DNA of 64,000 bases from Lycocorax pyrrhopterus obiensis (GCA_014706295.1 JACSVZ010000002.1:58489617-58553616), one strand, 5' to 3'; counted from the first letter of the stretch, positions 1-14,714 are shown. Program-made: numbers and translations. Notes: generated by a model not told the origin, from the sequence alone.

Positions 1-1737
1 TACTACTGTGGATTCATTGCATTAGACTATTCCTTCTTCTTATCCTCAAGTACATATAAATGTTGTGCTCACAAGAAGGCCTTCAGTAGAACTTTTACGC
101 AAGATAAACAGACAAATTACGTTTACATCTGACCTGACATCCTCACGCATTCTACACTTATTTTCTTATTTGTAACAAAGGCTCAATGGAATTTCTTCAA
201 CCTTTATAACAACATTAAACTTAACTTTAAATGAGCTAATCTCTGAAGGACAGACACATGGGTCCCAGCTTTGAAGAAGTATCACAGACTATGTAAAACT
301 TTCAGAAGTTTTGTTCACTTGGTTTGGCAGAGGTGGAGAAGGGGTGTTAAGTCTACAAAAATGTTCATTACTTCAGAGATAAAATCTCTTCTGGAGCAGA
401 GAAAGTTGCCAATCGGCGAACAGAACATTATCTTTCAGTAGCTCTTAGGTAAACCTATCTCTTATTAATTTTCCTTGATACTTTACCCTATCAGCAACGT
501 TTAGTTCCTACTTATTTTGCCAGTATCTGTAGCAGAATAATAAATGAAGCCTGAGAAAGTTAGTAAGACAACAAATGTGGGCTTTATACATAGTAACTCA
601 TAAACCCAAAGAACATTTCTACTAGATTAATTATTTTCTAGTGTCTGAACAACATGTGCCATTGTCATAAACTCTAAGTATAGCTTGCGAGAAAACAACC
701 CTGCTAAGTACAGTGGCTTCCCAGTAACAGAACCAACAGAAAATACGTTTGGAAGTTCTAACACAATGCTAGATGGCAATTGTAGTTGAGAATGACAAAC
801 ACTTTTTCTTATGTCTGTCATGTTCCCTGGCTAGCCTACAACTGCTAAAATCCACCAGCCCCATCCCATTGAACCACCACTGTGGCTCACCATCAGAATC
901 CCAGGCTGAAGATAATGTTGTGAGACACACTTTAGCTCAAGAGGCCAAAACCAAGAGTGAAGCACAGAGCCTTCTGATAACCATAAGCAGAACTATTTTT
1001 GAGGCATGGAAGCTGCACTTAGCACTTTTAGGGGGAGTTGGAGATTTTTTTATAGTGTTTAAGGTTTTACATTTAACACAGAAGGGGAAAAACTTGGTTT
1101 GTCAAAAAACCATAGAGCTCTGCTTGGAAAAAGCTACTTGTAAAATAAAAATGAGTTTATTACGTGAGCATGCCTGCTTTGATGCATTACCAAATCTATC
1201 ATTATCCTTGAGCTTAGGGTTAAATGTGAAGTAAAAGAGAAAGCAAGGAAAAAGAGCTGTCTGAACATGCTTGAGAAATCCTGTATACTCAGCTTATGCT
1301 TAACCCTCCTAAGTTAAAGCATATTACTAACACGAGTTCCTACAGCCATTAGATCTTTCCTTTTTAAAACCTAAAATACTATATGTGAAATGAATGTGAT
1401 CTAGACTAAAAAGAATTGCTGACACATGTACTCAAGAATAAAAATGTAAAAAAAACACAAAACCCCAACAGTTAAGAAAATGTGGAAGTATACCTACTGA
1501 AAGCATACACTTGAAAAATACAGACCTTCCTAATAAAGATAGCAAATCTCAGCTATTGTAGGTTTTCCCATATGCCACTTAAGCAATATAATTTAAAAGT
1601 AAAATAATTTTAAAAGAGAAGAATATATAAAATACATGTTACATGTACAGGTTGAGGAATGAACAAAAGTTAATAAACAATTAAAACTAAGATACTTTTG
1701 CATTTGATGCAGTTACTACTAAGCTATTAAATACTAC
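1..1737. other. TPPP intron downstream of first coding exon (left part)
   Basis: On the TPPP (minus) strand this is intron sequence after the first coding exon. I looked for the next p25-alpha exon, which should encode a stretch resembling TITFEQF...LEELAKKRFK, and did not see it, so it probably lies beyond the left edge. The sequence is AT-rich with no repeat I can name. The open frames at 773-1234 (+) and 627-821 (-) have no recognisable domain and are treated as chance. Confidence 0.6.
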
Positions 1738-2319
1738 TGTGCTGGTTTTGGCTGGGGTAGAGTTCATTATCTTCACAGGGGCTGGTATGGGGCTGTTTTG
1801 GATTTCTGCTGAGCATAGGGTTGATAATTTAGAGATGTTTTTGTTATTGCTGAGCAGGACTTGCACAGAGCCAAGGCCTTTTCTGCTTTCCATACTGCCA
1901 CTGGCAAGGAATGTGGGGGTGCTTGGAAGGCTGGGTGGAGACACAGCCAGGACGGGTGACCCCAGCTGACCAGAGGGATATTCCACACCACATGACATCA
2001 TGCTCAGTATATAAAGTGGGGGGAAGAAGGAGGGAGGGTATTTGGAGTGGTGGTGTTTGTATTCCCAACTTGTTACATGTGATGGGGCCCTGCTCTCCTG
2101 GGGATGGCTGAACACCTACCTGCCCATGGGAAGCAGTGAATTAATTCCTTGTTTTGCTTTGCTTGTGTGCATGGCTTTTGCTTTTCCTATCAAACCGGCT
2201 TCATCTCAACCCATGCGGTTTCCAGCTTTTACTCTAAATTCTCTCCACAGCGCTGCTGATGGGGGAGTGAATGAGAGGCTGCGTGGGACTCGGCTGCTGG
2301 CTGGGGTTAAACCAGGACA
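1738..2319 (+). mobile_element. Solo LTR, avian ERVL-like, plus strand
   Basis: The block begins TGTGCTGGTTTTGGCTGG and ends GGGGTTAAACCAGGACA, so it has the TG...CA ends of an LTR and reads like a common avian ERVL-type LTR. A TATA-like stretch (CAGTATATAAAG) lies near 2010, in the expected promoter position. No retroviral internal sequence flanks it, so it is probably a solo LTR. I could not match a target-site duplication (flanks ACTAC and ATTGG), so the edges may be off by a few bases or the duplication has decayed. It lies in a TPPP intron, antisense to TPPP. Family assignment is from recall of LTR consensus features, not from a search. Confidence 0.8.
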
Positions 2320-4043
2320 ATTGGGTAGAGGAAAAGATGGCATGCCTCTTCCGAGAGAAATGACAACACTTAACAGCGGTCACAGGAGCAACGCCTGAGA
2401 AACTGCTGAGCTGGCCCTCCCCCCGCCCAGAGACAAAGACAAGAACCCCCAAGCTGGGAGTGCTCAGCAGCAGCAAGAGGATACGCTGACATTCCCCGGG
2501 AGCCTCAGGCACCCACCACCTCACAATTCACTCCTGTGGAACAAGATTGGATTCCTTCTGCCCCAACAGTCACCAAGCCTGATACTTCTTTGTATCTGCT
2601 AATGCTGCACATCTGTTTATGCCATATCATGGAATTGTCCTATCACTAAAGAGCCCAGAAACTGATATGAGAAAGTAGCACTAAGATTGTATTTATCAAC
2701 AGGAAATAATAAAACAAATTTTTAAGCTGATGAAAGTCAAAGAAAATTTGAAAATATCATAGATCAAGAAAGAAACAAAACCCCACAGCCTAAACACCCA
2801 TTTCAAATAAGCCAGTTCTCTGACGGTATATCTAACTCCATCAACACAACTTTCAAGAAAATACAAGTAGGGACTAATACAAAGACAAGAGGGTGGGAGT
2901 GTGCACATGTAGTGTTTTCATTTATCTAGATAAGATCCCCAAGGAGAAAACAAACAAAGAAATCAATCAAATAAGTAAGGTCATTCTAACTATGTATGTC
3001 ACACTGGACAGCTTTCAAGATTAAAGGTCTTCTCTGCTTTTCTCCACTTTGATGCAGTCTAAAGGGTCAGTGCTTGTAGCAAGATTTTCCAATTACCTTG
3101 TAAGCAATGCAGTTTGCATGTTCTCCCAGCATTACACCACAACAGTTGACTGCACAAGCCAAATAAGTGTTCCTACAAGCTACAAGTACAATTAAGGGAC
3201 TCCTTTAAAAATAATGTTTCTCAACACAATGAGGTGTGAAACAATTTAAACAGGTACTGTGGTAATAAAAAGCAGAAAAGACAAGATTATCATATCAGAT
3301 GCCAGAGGAATACGAAAGGTGAAAATAATCCAATGCTACACAAAAAGCCAAACCAAAAAAATTATTTGGGGCTTCATACAGAATACGCCATAACAGATTA
3401 ATTCCTTGTTAACATCTTTCCTTTAATATCTTCTCTTAGATTTCAGGAGTTTCTAAGCCTGCATAGGTTTTCAACTGGGGAGAAAGTTTCACTAAAGCTC
3501 CAGCCTGGTCACAAAAATAAGATCACACCACCAAGACAATCCTAATTCATCACAGCCGTGGGTCACTATCCCATATTCAGCAGCAGTTTGGCATGGCCCT
3601 GCACTTCGAACCTGAGCTGGTGCTGTGATGAACATCATGATTGTTGTTAGAATATTGACTTTTAGTACGTATCCCACCTTAGCCTCAGTCCTCTGAGGCC
3701 TAACTTTCGCAGGATCATCCCAACTTCATTCAGGTATCTCTCAGGAAACATTGACAGCACTTACTGCAGTCCAGTTTATTGGAATAGCCTGCATTTGTTC
3801 TCATCACACCATACCTCTTTTTACAGTATAACACCTGTGAAACTGAAGTCAATTTAAGATAGCAGGTCAGAAGCTGAAAGCTGTATCTTCAGACCAAGCA
3901 ACAAAATTTCGTAAAGGAACAAGAAAGAGATTGATTTTGACAAATAGTGTCACACAACATCCATAAGCAACAGAAGGTAAATTTATATGGTATCCACAAA
4001 ACATGGGGGGGAGACAATGAAATTATGGCTAAAATGAACTTAC
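2320..4043. other. TPPP intron sequence between LTR and first coding exon
   Basis: AT-rich intron with no coding exon, RNA gene or repeat family that I recognise. The donor site for this intron (GTAAGT on the minus strand) is at 4038-4043. Confidence 0.6.
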
Positions 4044-4274
4044 TTGATTTTACTGAAGACAATGTCAACATCTGTGGTTGTCACATTCTTCCCATCTATG
4101 ATATGACAGTCCTTACACAGCTTTGACCAGTTCTTCCCATGCATTTCTTTTCCTGTGGCTCTTGTATCACCATGGACGGCAAATTTTCTAAAGGCCTCTT
4201 CCAGAGCACTTATTTCTCCTGCCGCAGCTCCCTCATGGGAGTTTGTTGGTTTGGCCGATTTCTCAGCCATTGTG
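4044..4274 (-). CDS. TPPP: TPPP first coding exon (partial gene)
   Basis: Tubulin polymerization-promoting protein (p25-alpha) binds tubulin and bundles and stabilises microtubules in the cytoplasm; it is best known from oligodendrocytes. This exon has 4 bases of 5' UTR, an ATG at 4270, 75 full codons and 2 bases of a split lysine codon. The acceptor TTTGTAG lies just upstream and the donor GTAAGT just downstream. The peptide carries the family hallmarks [13 protein letters not shown] (about residues 23-35), [12 protein letters not shown] (about 43-54) and [10 protein letters not shown] at the end. It is closest to TPPP rather than TPPP2 or TPPP3, because it has FAVHGD...[17 protein letters not shown] and an extended charged N-terminus. 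The N-terminus [20 protein letters not shown] is about 28 residues shorter than in human TPPP. The later exons of the p25-alpha domain are outside the window. Identity is confident; the N-terminal comparison relies on memory of the human protein. Confidence 0.94.
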
Positions 4275-7200
4275 CTACAAAGAAAAGGAGGGTAAACTTA
4301 TCACATTAATTTGCACTGGATTACTTTCTGTCCATCTACATGCTACGGTCCATGTCACAACATATGAAGAATAAACAGTCTATGAAGTTAGCAAGAACTC
4401 ACTGGCCTCCACCATTAAATATCAGTCTAAACACAGAACTATGTAACTCTCTGCGCATCTAGGAAAAAATTCTAGTACATTTTAAAAAAAAAGGTAGGCC
4501 AAGAACCTAGGGACACAAAACTAGTTTCACCATCATTAATTTAGCCATCAAAAGAACACTTAATATTTGCTTCCTTTCTTTTTTTCTTAAATGCAATCAT
4601 CACAGTCACTCTGTTGATTTGAATAGAATTACGTCCTTTACACTGTAGGCATTACTATGTACTTGTATTTCTGAAGAAAAAATAAACATCCCTTTATTTT
4701 CTGGACTTCGACTTCTTAATTTTTTTTTCTGAAAAATTAAGTATTTTTGAAATGTAGCAAAAATACTTATGTTAGAACCTTTATGTTACATTATGTAAGT
4801 GCTAGCAAGTACAAGACAAGTCTCTCTCGTTATCAAGACCATTTATTTCTCAAGTTTATGCGCAAAGAACTGTAGCTGTGGAATTTGTTTGGAATGAACA
4901 CATCCATGATGCAGGAATACTGAGAAGGGATGTCATTACTGCAGACAAGAACTTTCAGACTACTCCAAGTACATATAGTACAGGTTTGCCTTTTAAATGA
5001 AACCTTAAACTGAGCAACAGAATACTATTTTCAGGTGTCTCCATAAAAAAAAGAAAACCCTGAAGCACCAGAAGATGTCACAGAAACCTTTGCCTCCTGC
5101 CCACGCACTCTTGGCATGGCAGGAGCAAGAGGCACTAGAAAGCCTAGGCACAGGGTACACCGTCTGCCTGCCCCAACAGCTGCATACAGACTGTTGCCAC
5201 AGTCACATCAGTGGTGCTACTAAAGATTTTAACCTATAAAGAGATGCTTCAGGTATCAGAAATCTGGCAAATGCTAGGTAAGTGCTGGAATGCCCATCAT
5301 TCTTACCTGGCCTTTCTTCTGAAGTCCCAGCTGTAGGTGGGATGTGATTAACATATGCAGAGATTGGTAGGTATTTCTAGTTAAGGTTTTATTTCCTTAT
5401 CAGATAGGAAGTTCTTTGGGCTTATATACTGTACATCAGTACAAACACCTCAGCAAGGGAAAGGGTTCTAAAACTTTACCTCTTCCTATATTGCTTAAAC
5501 TCTGTCACTCAACCAACCATGACATACCCTTTCCTGCACACTGTAACAGAAATAACCATAGCTACTTGCTATGCAGCAGTTATTGTTAAGCTTTTCGATT
5601 AGAAAGAATCTTTTAATTAAAAACATACTAAAAAGACTTTTGTCCTTCACACTTGAGCAAACATAGCATGGCCAAAGCACTTCTGCCTATTCTGGAAAAG
5701 CTCAAGCAAATATTTAAATCCCTTGTTATATCTTAAGCCTGGGGATCCTTCTGTTTTGTTTACACAGTCAGCAGAAGTTCTGGCCAACAAACCAAAATGC
5801 TAAATTAAAATTAATATGACAGAAATTTACTAACTGTAGTCTGAGAACTGTATGTGCCCCTATGAAATAAAAAAAGAAGCATAGAGGGGGAAAAAAGAGT
5901 TTGAAAATGTCAAGTTCATAAATAAGTTCAAAAAGTAACCAATTCCCATTTCTATTTCCTTTGCATCCTGCCTGCTATCCAAAGAAGAGGAATTTTACCT
6001 CAAAAAACTTATCTGAAAGCATCCCAACACTGAAACTCCAAAACAAAAAGCACGCATAGTAAATTGTAAGCTACTACACACATTACAGATGCATATATTT
6101 TTACCAAAATATGTCTAGATCAAATCTTCTGTTTCATCAGGCTACGTTCTTTTGCTACCAAAACAGTAGTAAAAGAACGTAAGAAAAAACCAAAAAATAC
6201 TACTGACACAATATATACAAAAGAGTATTTCATTAAAAATCAGATCATGAAGATCTATGATGTACCTCTATATTCAAGGAAGCTTGACTTTCAAAAACAG
6301 AAGTTTCTTCCAAGCTTGTACCATTTCAAATCAACTGGAGCTGGAATATAGAGCCAGAAATTTTCTAAGCTAATACTAACTGGCTAAAGAGAACAGATGA
6401 GCAAAAAACAAAGTCTGTGTAGGATATTAAAAACCAAAGTTACCTTTGTATGCATGTAACAGGACAGAAAAACATGGAAATTTGCCATGGTAAGGTACGT
6501 ACGGTTTGCATCATTTTGTAATTTTATCTTGCAGCAGATAAACTTTCCAAGAAATTTTCAGGGATAGCTCCTTCTTGCTCTGAGCAATTCTCTTAAGAAG
6601 CTATACTCAGGGTGAATATCTTTAAAAGATACAACAACAGCACAGTTTACAAGCTATAAACATGAAAACATCTGCGCCACTCTGTCTCATCTGAAATTGG
6701 AAAATATAACCACGTACCTACATTTTTAAGTATCTCCTGAACAAAATCTTTCCTTAGCCAGTGTCAATGCCTTGCTGGCCAATTTTGCTTAATGCTTTGT
6801 TGCCTATAATCATAACTCAACTTTGCACAATACAGTAGAAGAGTGTTTTACTGTCTTGTAAAGTCTTTAGTATGACAGCTGTATCAATTGGAAGTATTTT
6901 TTACTTAAAGTAGCTAATAAACTAAAACTTTATAAACTTGCTATAGGAAAAATGCTCAAAGGAACATATTTGGCCTTCAGAAAGATAGTTCCAGACTTAT
7001 TTCTCTCACTCATTAATAAATGAATTTTGTATTGGAATGTTTTGAGTACTTCTGGATCAGGCAGAACAGACACTACAGAAAAAGCTTTAGTTTTGAATGG
7101 TGAAATCTGGTATGCAAAACAGACTAATTTCAAATAAATCCTCGCCATCTAAAGCAGAAAGTCAAGGAGAGATTAAAACCAGGGCTCTGTGGTGGTTGCC

Positions 7201-9148
7201 AAATATTATCATGGACACTCCTTGTTGAATCACAATTACAGTTTACCTGTTAAAATCCTATGTAATAGCACGAAATATATTAAAAAGAAGCTACCTGGAT
7301 TTATGAAAAAATTACCTAGTCTCAATTTAAACTTTTCTTTCTTAACACTACAAACAACACAGTGTGAAGAGAACCGTATTTATTAACATACTATAATTAG
7401 AAGGTAAAGAACTGCACCACACAGGATATGAAATTAGACTTTTAATGGAGTCAGCTCCTTTAACTTTTTTTAGTGATTAGAGATAAGGAAGCAGATCATG
7501 TCATGTTAAAGAAATGACCTCTCAAACAGAAATAAAGAATAACATGTTTGACAAAAATTCAAGATCAAATGCTGTTTTGAGTCTTCCTTAGCCTTTTTCC
7601 CAGGACAAAGAGATCAAAAGGTGCTTGGTAGATTCTGCTAGAAGTAAAGATGTAATTTGGGGCACAGCAAGATGATAGGTGAAAGAGACAAAAGAAAGTG
7701 ATTACTCTAGAATACCAAATCTAAAATTCAGAAAAACAAAATTAAGCTGCTGTTTAAAAGCATGAGCTGTGTAGATGCCGACTACCACAATTACAGCTAA
7801 CCAAAGAAATGCCTTTCATCACCATCCAAGAAGTTTAATGTGTACACAATTAGATAATACCAATTTCCAGAACCAGCAGAAAGAAGGAAGGTGGGACTAG
7901 CCACCAATATCATCCTCTCCAAATACTGCATGCTCCAACCAAGCAGGTCCACATAACCAAAAGCAGCCAGATAAGAAAGAGGTATAAGCAGATGTTAGAG
8001 TATAGGAGGTTTGTGAAAGAACAACTATCCTCCCAAAAAACGAAGTTTCAGAAACCCACAGAACACTTGGACAGTTAGGTGTTGTGTTATGAACTGCTAT
8101 AGTCTGTGTCCTTTAGTAACACAAAAAAACCCAGTTCTTGTCCCTCCCCTCACTCTGCAGTAGGTATTACATATGCAGTAGGTAGCACACTATATAGAGA
8201 TTAAGCCAGGGACCAAACTAACTCATGTTAACTGATGTTAGTCACATCATGACTATCTTATGCTAAATAGACTGAAAGTGCAGATCTGTGTTCTCAGCAC
8301 ATGATTAACCCATTAGAAAAAGTTTTCTAGTATCATCGAACTTCCTTTTAGCCAGAGACTAGAATATATACTCATCTGCAGACAGACAGCTGGGAGACCT
8401 CCACTAGATAAAGTCACTTATTAACCTGGATTCTTCCATAAAGGATGGGACAAGAAGTTACTGTTTCTGTGAATTTCAGTTGTCAATTTTCTAGAGCTGT
8501 GTGAATACCCAAAGTCTCAGTACTGACCAACTGCCAGCTCTACTGAAGGATTTACATTAATTTACACTCTTTAACTTAATGACACCCTCTCCAGGTGTCA
8601 ACAAATCGCAGGAATTCTGGTATAGCTTTGATTTAGATTTGTGGGAATTGCTCCTAGAAGTAATCCATCTCTCAGCAGCAAGGAAGACTTAATAAAATCC
8701 AGGGTATTTTTTCTAACAATTTCAGAAGCTTATGCAACTCTTTAAATATGCGCGTATCCTACCAGGTCAGAATTCATCACAGTACCTTCCCTGCCCTGTC
8801 CCTGACAGCTAATTCATGGCTTCTTTGCTCAGCAGAAAGCTTAGTATCTCTAACACAAGTTATCATCACTGCCATGCCACAGACAGGGAAACCAAAGGAG
8901 AGGGATGAAGAAACGTGTCTGTTCTGCTGCCAGTATTCAGAACATCATGAGGACCCTGGGACCCATATTCTACCCTACTTTAATTATTAAGGTCACACAA
9001 AGCAGATACATGAGTGTAACGACTACTCTGAAGAACTAACGTTCTCTGGCTCAATAAAAGAAATATAAATATATTCTCACTAGCTGCAAATCTATTTAAA
9101 CCACTTTAGGACCTCCACACCAAAAAAATGTTTTCTGAAAAAAAAAAT

Positions 9149-9177
9149 CTGTATCTATATCTATATATATATATATC
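9149..9177. repeat. (TATATC/TA)n microsatellite
   Basis: A short run of TATCTA units grades into a TA dinucleotide run. It is a simple repeat inside TPPP intron 1 with no obvious function. Confidence 0.85.
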
Positions 9178-11915
9178 AGCAGGATACCAAAATCTGAATG
9201 CCTATTTTTTTGGGCTGTACCATGTACATTTTCATCTGCTTTGTCTAACCTCTAATTGCTTTCATTTGCAGCAAGTTTTAAACAGTGTTAAAAAACAGTT
9301 TTAATGGAAGTCATCTCACAACATTAACTGTCATGGAAATGAATATGAGTGTAACTGTCTAAGACAGAACAACAGACTAGAACACTACAGCATTATTACA
9401 GACTCAGATACATTCATGTTAAAGAGTGTATTTTAAAACTGTTCATTCTTTAGAATACTTATCAACCAAGAATTCACTAAAATGAGGTCAAAATTCTAGT
9501 GTGAACTAAGGGAAACTTCCAATTCACACTTTTTAACAGCAGAATCATTCAAGAATCAAGCAGACCTCTGACTGCTAAGATTGGTGAATTTGCAGAAAAG
9601 ATTCAACAGCACAATGGCACAGTTGCAATGCAATAACGGTACTACTAGTGTCTCCTCTTTCCTGTAGCACTCATCTTTGCCAGCCTTATTTCTCAGGTGT
9701 AATACCTCGCTCCAGAGCAACCTACAACATGACAACACAAGACCCCAAAGTTATGTTTACACTGAGCATCAAGGGCACCATCTAGCTAACAACCAAAGTC
9801 TGCAGTGTAAATTCCTCTGGCTCCTACAATCTCAAACACACTATCTGCTCAGGCTCTCAATCTCAGCCCTGATACCTCCCTAATTTCCTAACCCTTTCTA
9901 CCATATGCCCCAGATAACTAGTTTTATATGTTAAGTGTTACCTGTTTTTACATTCCATTCTGCTCATTTTTCCTGCCCATCAAGTGTTGGTAAGCATGCA
10001 GGTGCTTAGGATGCAATTGTTATCAGAACCTGTTTCTGCACTGTTGGTAAAACTAATTCAGTGCACCACAAATAGTTGCCATCCAAAATTTCTTAAGACC
10101 TTCTAGCCAATCCAAGCAAAAAAAGAAAGCAACTTTTCAATAAGCACAGGAGGTGTTATTTTTGTGAGTTAAGTGAATTCATAATGAATTATGAAACAGT
10201 GCAAAGCATTTGAATTTGTCTGACTGTCTCTGGTTTATTTTAGTACTTGATCCATCTTCCCCTTGTCATAAAAACTGTACAAAATTGCAATGAAAGGGAA
10301 TTCTCATTTATTTTCTGTCTGTAATCATTTATGCCAAATCAAACCAGCAGAGACAAAGGACAGCAGATGGAATCCTTTTCCCACATTTTTGCATAAACAT
10401 TCAAGCTCAGGGAATGATAAACAGATGGAGAAATGCAACATCTTCCTAATAAAAAGCAATGCTTTAGACCACTCTTAAAGCTTAAGACCTTAAGCTTCCT
10501 TCACAGCTACCTGTAGGAACCAGAGTTAAAGCATTTCTCTTCAGAGATCTGCTCTGGTTATATTTCTCCACATGTGATACTGACGTGAATGACAGCCATC
10601 CATTTTCCCTAGCATATAACATAGAAGACAAATGAGCAGAGACCACTGCAAAACAAGCAAAGCTAACAACTTTGTCTACAGTTAAATCCATCTTTACCTA
10701 AAGAAAATTAAATCCTTTTGCAGGCTCTGTGGGGAACTGCATGGCTGAACCTCGAGTTCTCTTAATAATTTATGTGAACTTAGCACTAGGGACAAGGGTA
10801 AGGCTGGCCAGATCATGCAGATACATTTAGACTTTCAGCAGGACACGTGCAGAGTAACAGAAAAAGTGCCTACTTAAACTGTCCAATGTTTCTTCTCAGC
10901 AAAACAGTATTTCAGACTGTGAACATATGCCATCACATATGCCATTAAAGGATCTAACTTAGAAAACACATTATCAAGCACAGAGATTACTTTGCTGACA
11001 AATTATTGTTACTGTTGCATTTCTAAAAACTATTGCTATTCAGCTAGTTACTTCTACAATATCACTAATACACAAAACTAAGTTTAGTTCTTACATTCCT
11101 CCATTTTAACGAAACACTTCATAAATATCACCTCTTTATATAAACAAAGCACTTGTACACAGACACACAAACCTTTATTAGTAATAGTTTTATTACAACT
11201 TATTTCTTTTAAAAAACATCTTCACCTGACTTAAAAGTACACAAAAATTCTCTATCTAGCTAACTCTTAACTAGCTCTACAATATCCTGTAGTAACACCA
11301 CGTCACCTACACAAGGTTTTAACTATGAAGGTAAAAGCATAAATAAGGCATCCACAACATATACATGTACTGGTGAACTCTTTACTATGTTGGGTTTTTT
11401 CATTATGCCACTACTCCACTCGGGAGTTCCACTTTCTAAGTACTCATCCTAAGCTCTGCCAGGCTGCTGTCATTGGCAGATGAATAATCTGGACACAAAC
11501 ATTCTGCAGTTTCATACACAGGCAAGGATACAAGCCAGTGTCTAGAACCGCCTTCACAGGAGAAAGTGAATATGACACCAACTAAGGCACAACAGAAGAG
11601 GAGACTCAACTGTTTAGATGAGGTATTTTTTCATGGTGCATCAAAAAAAGACTTGGGAATCACAGATCCTAAAACAGTGGAAGACAACAGCTGCTCTTCA
11701 CAGTAGTTAGTCATACAATTAATTTACAGCTCCAAATAACATGCTGGGCCTGTCATCACTTTAGGATTAGTTGACTACAGGTTCCACTACAATTGCAGAG
11801 CTTGCTTAGCCTCATTTCTTCACACACTGTACATTGTATCCTCCCACCACCTCCACCCAGACCGGACTCTACCTGGAACTTCTACAGAATCCTTTAAAAA
11901 TATTTCTGGAAAAAA

Positions 11916-11965
11916 TATGTGTAATGAAATGAAATGAAAATATGTGTAATATGTGTAATGAAGAT
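11916..11965. repeat. Short imperfect tandem repeat (TATGTGTAATGAAA-like)
   Basis: The words TATGTGTAAT and GAAAT recur several times in about 50 bases. It is a local duplication in TPPP intron 1. Confidence 0.7.
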
Positions 11966-14714
11966 CCATGAGTAAAGAAGATCCACTCCATGAAACGGGA
12001 TCACAGACTGTACAGAAAGATCACTTCAAACTCTAGTAAGATGGGCGACTTTGAGTACCACCCATAAGTAAAAGTATCTAGAGAACCACACTGATGTTAT
12101 CGACAGGGACAGAATTAGAATTAGTTCTAAGAAAAACTGAGCTAACTGAGACTTGAAAGCACTGTAAGATTTAGTAGTCACAAAGCACCACCTCAGATCA
12201 AAGAAATGAAATGATATAACAGATGCAAAATCATGAGACAAGAAGTTTTATCATAAGAAACTGAATCATCTACTAAACGGCTCTTTACTGTCAAAGAATC
12301 AAAAAACTCAACAGTTGAAAATTCAGGCTACGCCAGTGCAAATCAGAAATATGACTTCCTTACGAAGAGACAATCATCCATGCCAGGTACTAAAGGTAAC
12401 TTCCAAGACTGCTGCAAATTCTTCTCATCCTCATGCCTGCATATTAGACTGCCCTTAATACAGAAGATAAATTGAGTCAAGTATCTCTGAAAGACAGACT
12501 TTTACCAAATGTAGTTTATTGCTCTTGGATAACTAACCCAATATAACTAACACATGAATCAGATTAGGTTGTCTAAAGATCCCTTATGTTCTTAAAATCT
12601 GCTACTTCACTTTTATCTGAATCCACAAAAATAAACCAACCTTTAAGTACAGATTTTTTGCAACCACCTACAGCCTGGTACAAAATAAGAAGGGAAATAC
12701 TTCCTTTGCTAAATCAGTAAGTTCTTTCACATCTATAAGCTCCTCTAAGATGAAATATTTGGGTACTACTCCTTCCAATACTCAAATCAGAAGAGACAGG
12801 CCGAAACAGGTTTGTTTTTAAACTAAAAATAAACAGTGTCATCAACAATGAAAAAATAATTTTGTGAGCAAGACCTCTTAGCATTTTCACTACTACTGCA
12901 AGAATTTTCTTAGCATTGATCCAATAAAACTCCATTTAAGAATTTGAACTTGGACTGTAACCCTCAGAGACTCAAGCAAAAACTGGTATATCGTTGATTC
13001 TTTTTGAGTTGCTCTGTGCTCATTTTGTCAAATGCTCCCAATACATGAACACTGACACAGAAGCGTACTCCTGAGATTAGCCAAACTGAGCAAAAATTAA
13101 CTTCATATTATTATTTAAACCAGTTACACTGCAGATTCATTATTATCTTTTCATCAGCCACATAATGCATTGAACCTTCGATCTGTACATTCTTGGCTCC
13201 CAGCTCTTGGGTTTCTATCCAGGACAAGGTAAACTCATACCACAAACTCAGGACTCTATGAGGCAGGAGAAGGGTGAGGAGGAAAAGAAAGAGGGAACCT
13301 TAAGACAACTAGCAAGAGTAAGAGCCTAAGTTTCTCCACAGCTGCCTCAGAGTCCTGACAGAGTTAAGAATCCCTCTTAGCAGCAGCAAAGTGAATTGCC
13401 CACCCACCACACGTAACAACTAACAATAAAGAAAAACTTCCCATCTGTTTTGATGGACATACCACTGCGAGCCAAGAAAACTGAGAGTAGCACAGAATCA
13501 GTCTGTTCTGCTCTGTCAGCACTTGAGATAAACACCCACTCAGGAAGAGTGTCCTGAAACCTGAGCAGGATACGCATACTTGTCCTGTAACACACGTACA
13601 GTCCCTGGGTACTTAAAGACCATATTTATATAGGGGTATTTTACCAGTAACATCCTTTCAATGCACAGCTCTCTACAGCACTATTCCAAAGTATCCCAAT
13701 AACCAAGTTACAAAGAAATGGGAAGTTCTTGCAGTACTTCTATGTACGGGCAATTTGGGACGAGCAGAGTGATGCATTCACTCAGAAATGCCTGTCAGCT
13801 GAAGGTGTAGCTGTTATCATGTATTTCTGGGTGGTTTAGGCACACGAGTGGGAAGATATGAAGAAAGAACTAGAACAGCTTATAGAAAAGACTGAGGAAA
13901 AGGAAAAACATTATGTTTTTTTCCTGTACAACAGGAATTTGAAATGAAAACTCCATTTCAAAATTCTAAAATATTACCTTAAATTTAAAAAGCTGTAAAA
14001 ATTAGGTAGTCTGAAGACAAAATCTTTCATATTGGGTTGATGTAGATTTTTTTTACCTTAATTTTCAGCTTTTGGTCAAGTTAGATACATTTCAAAATCC
14101 CCAAACCCAAGCCATTCATATCTCCCAAGGATAACCCTCACAGAACAGTGGGAGTCTTACATAAAAGTTCTACAATCCCCTTTGCTCTTACACATGAGAA
14201 CGAGAAAGTACACAGCTGGATAATGCACACACATACCAATGTATCCTTCTTAACATCAGCTTGATTCCTCTTTTGCACCACTCTTCTGTACCACTTACAG
14301 TTCCTTGTTCCTTATTTTGGATATAATATTTAGGGGGCCATGCCCAAGTTTTTGTTCCATTATATTGAACATAACACATTAGTAAAGGTCCCTGACCACA
14401 GCTCTCAGACACTATGGCAATACAAACAGCAAGCAAAATATTTCCTGTCAACTAACTGGCAGAGGTTTCTAGAAGCACTTATGCCCACAGCAGTCATGCC
14501 AGTACAGCAGAGAAACAGGAGGTGTGGAAATTACATACCTGCATTTAATTTCAGTTACACACAGCATAAAAATGGTTTCAGGGGGAGACAAAACCAAACT
14601 CTGTTGCCTGCTGAAGAGACCCCATTCCATTTATGCAAGCCTGCAAGCAGTATCCATGTACAAATAAAAAGGACATGAGATCACTGAGTGACTGACTATG
14701 CCACAGAATGACTG

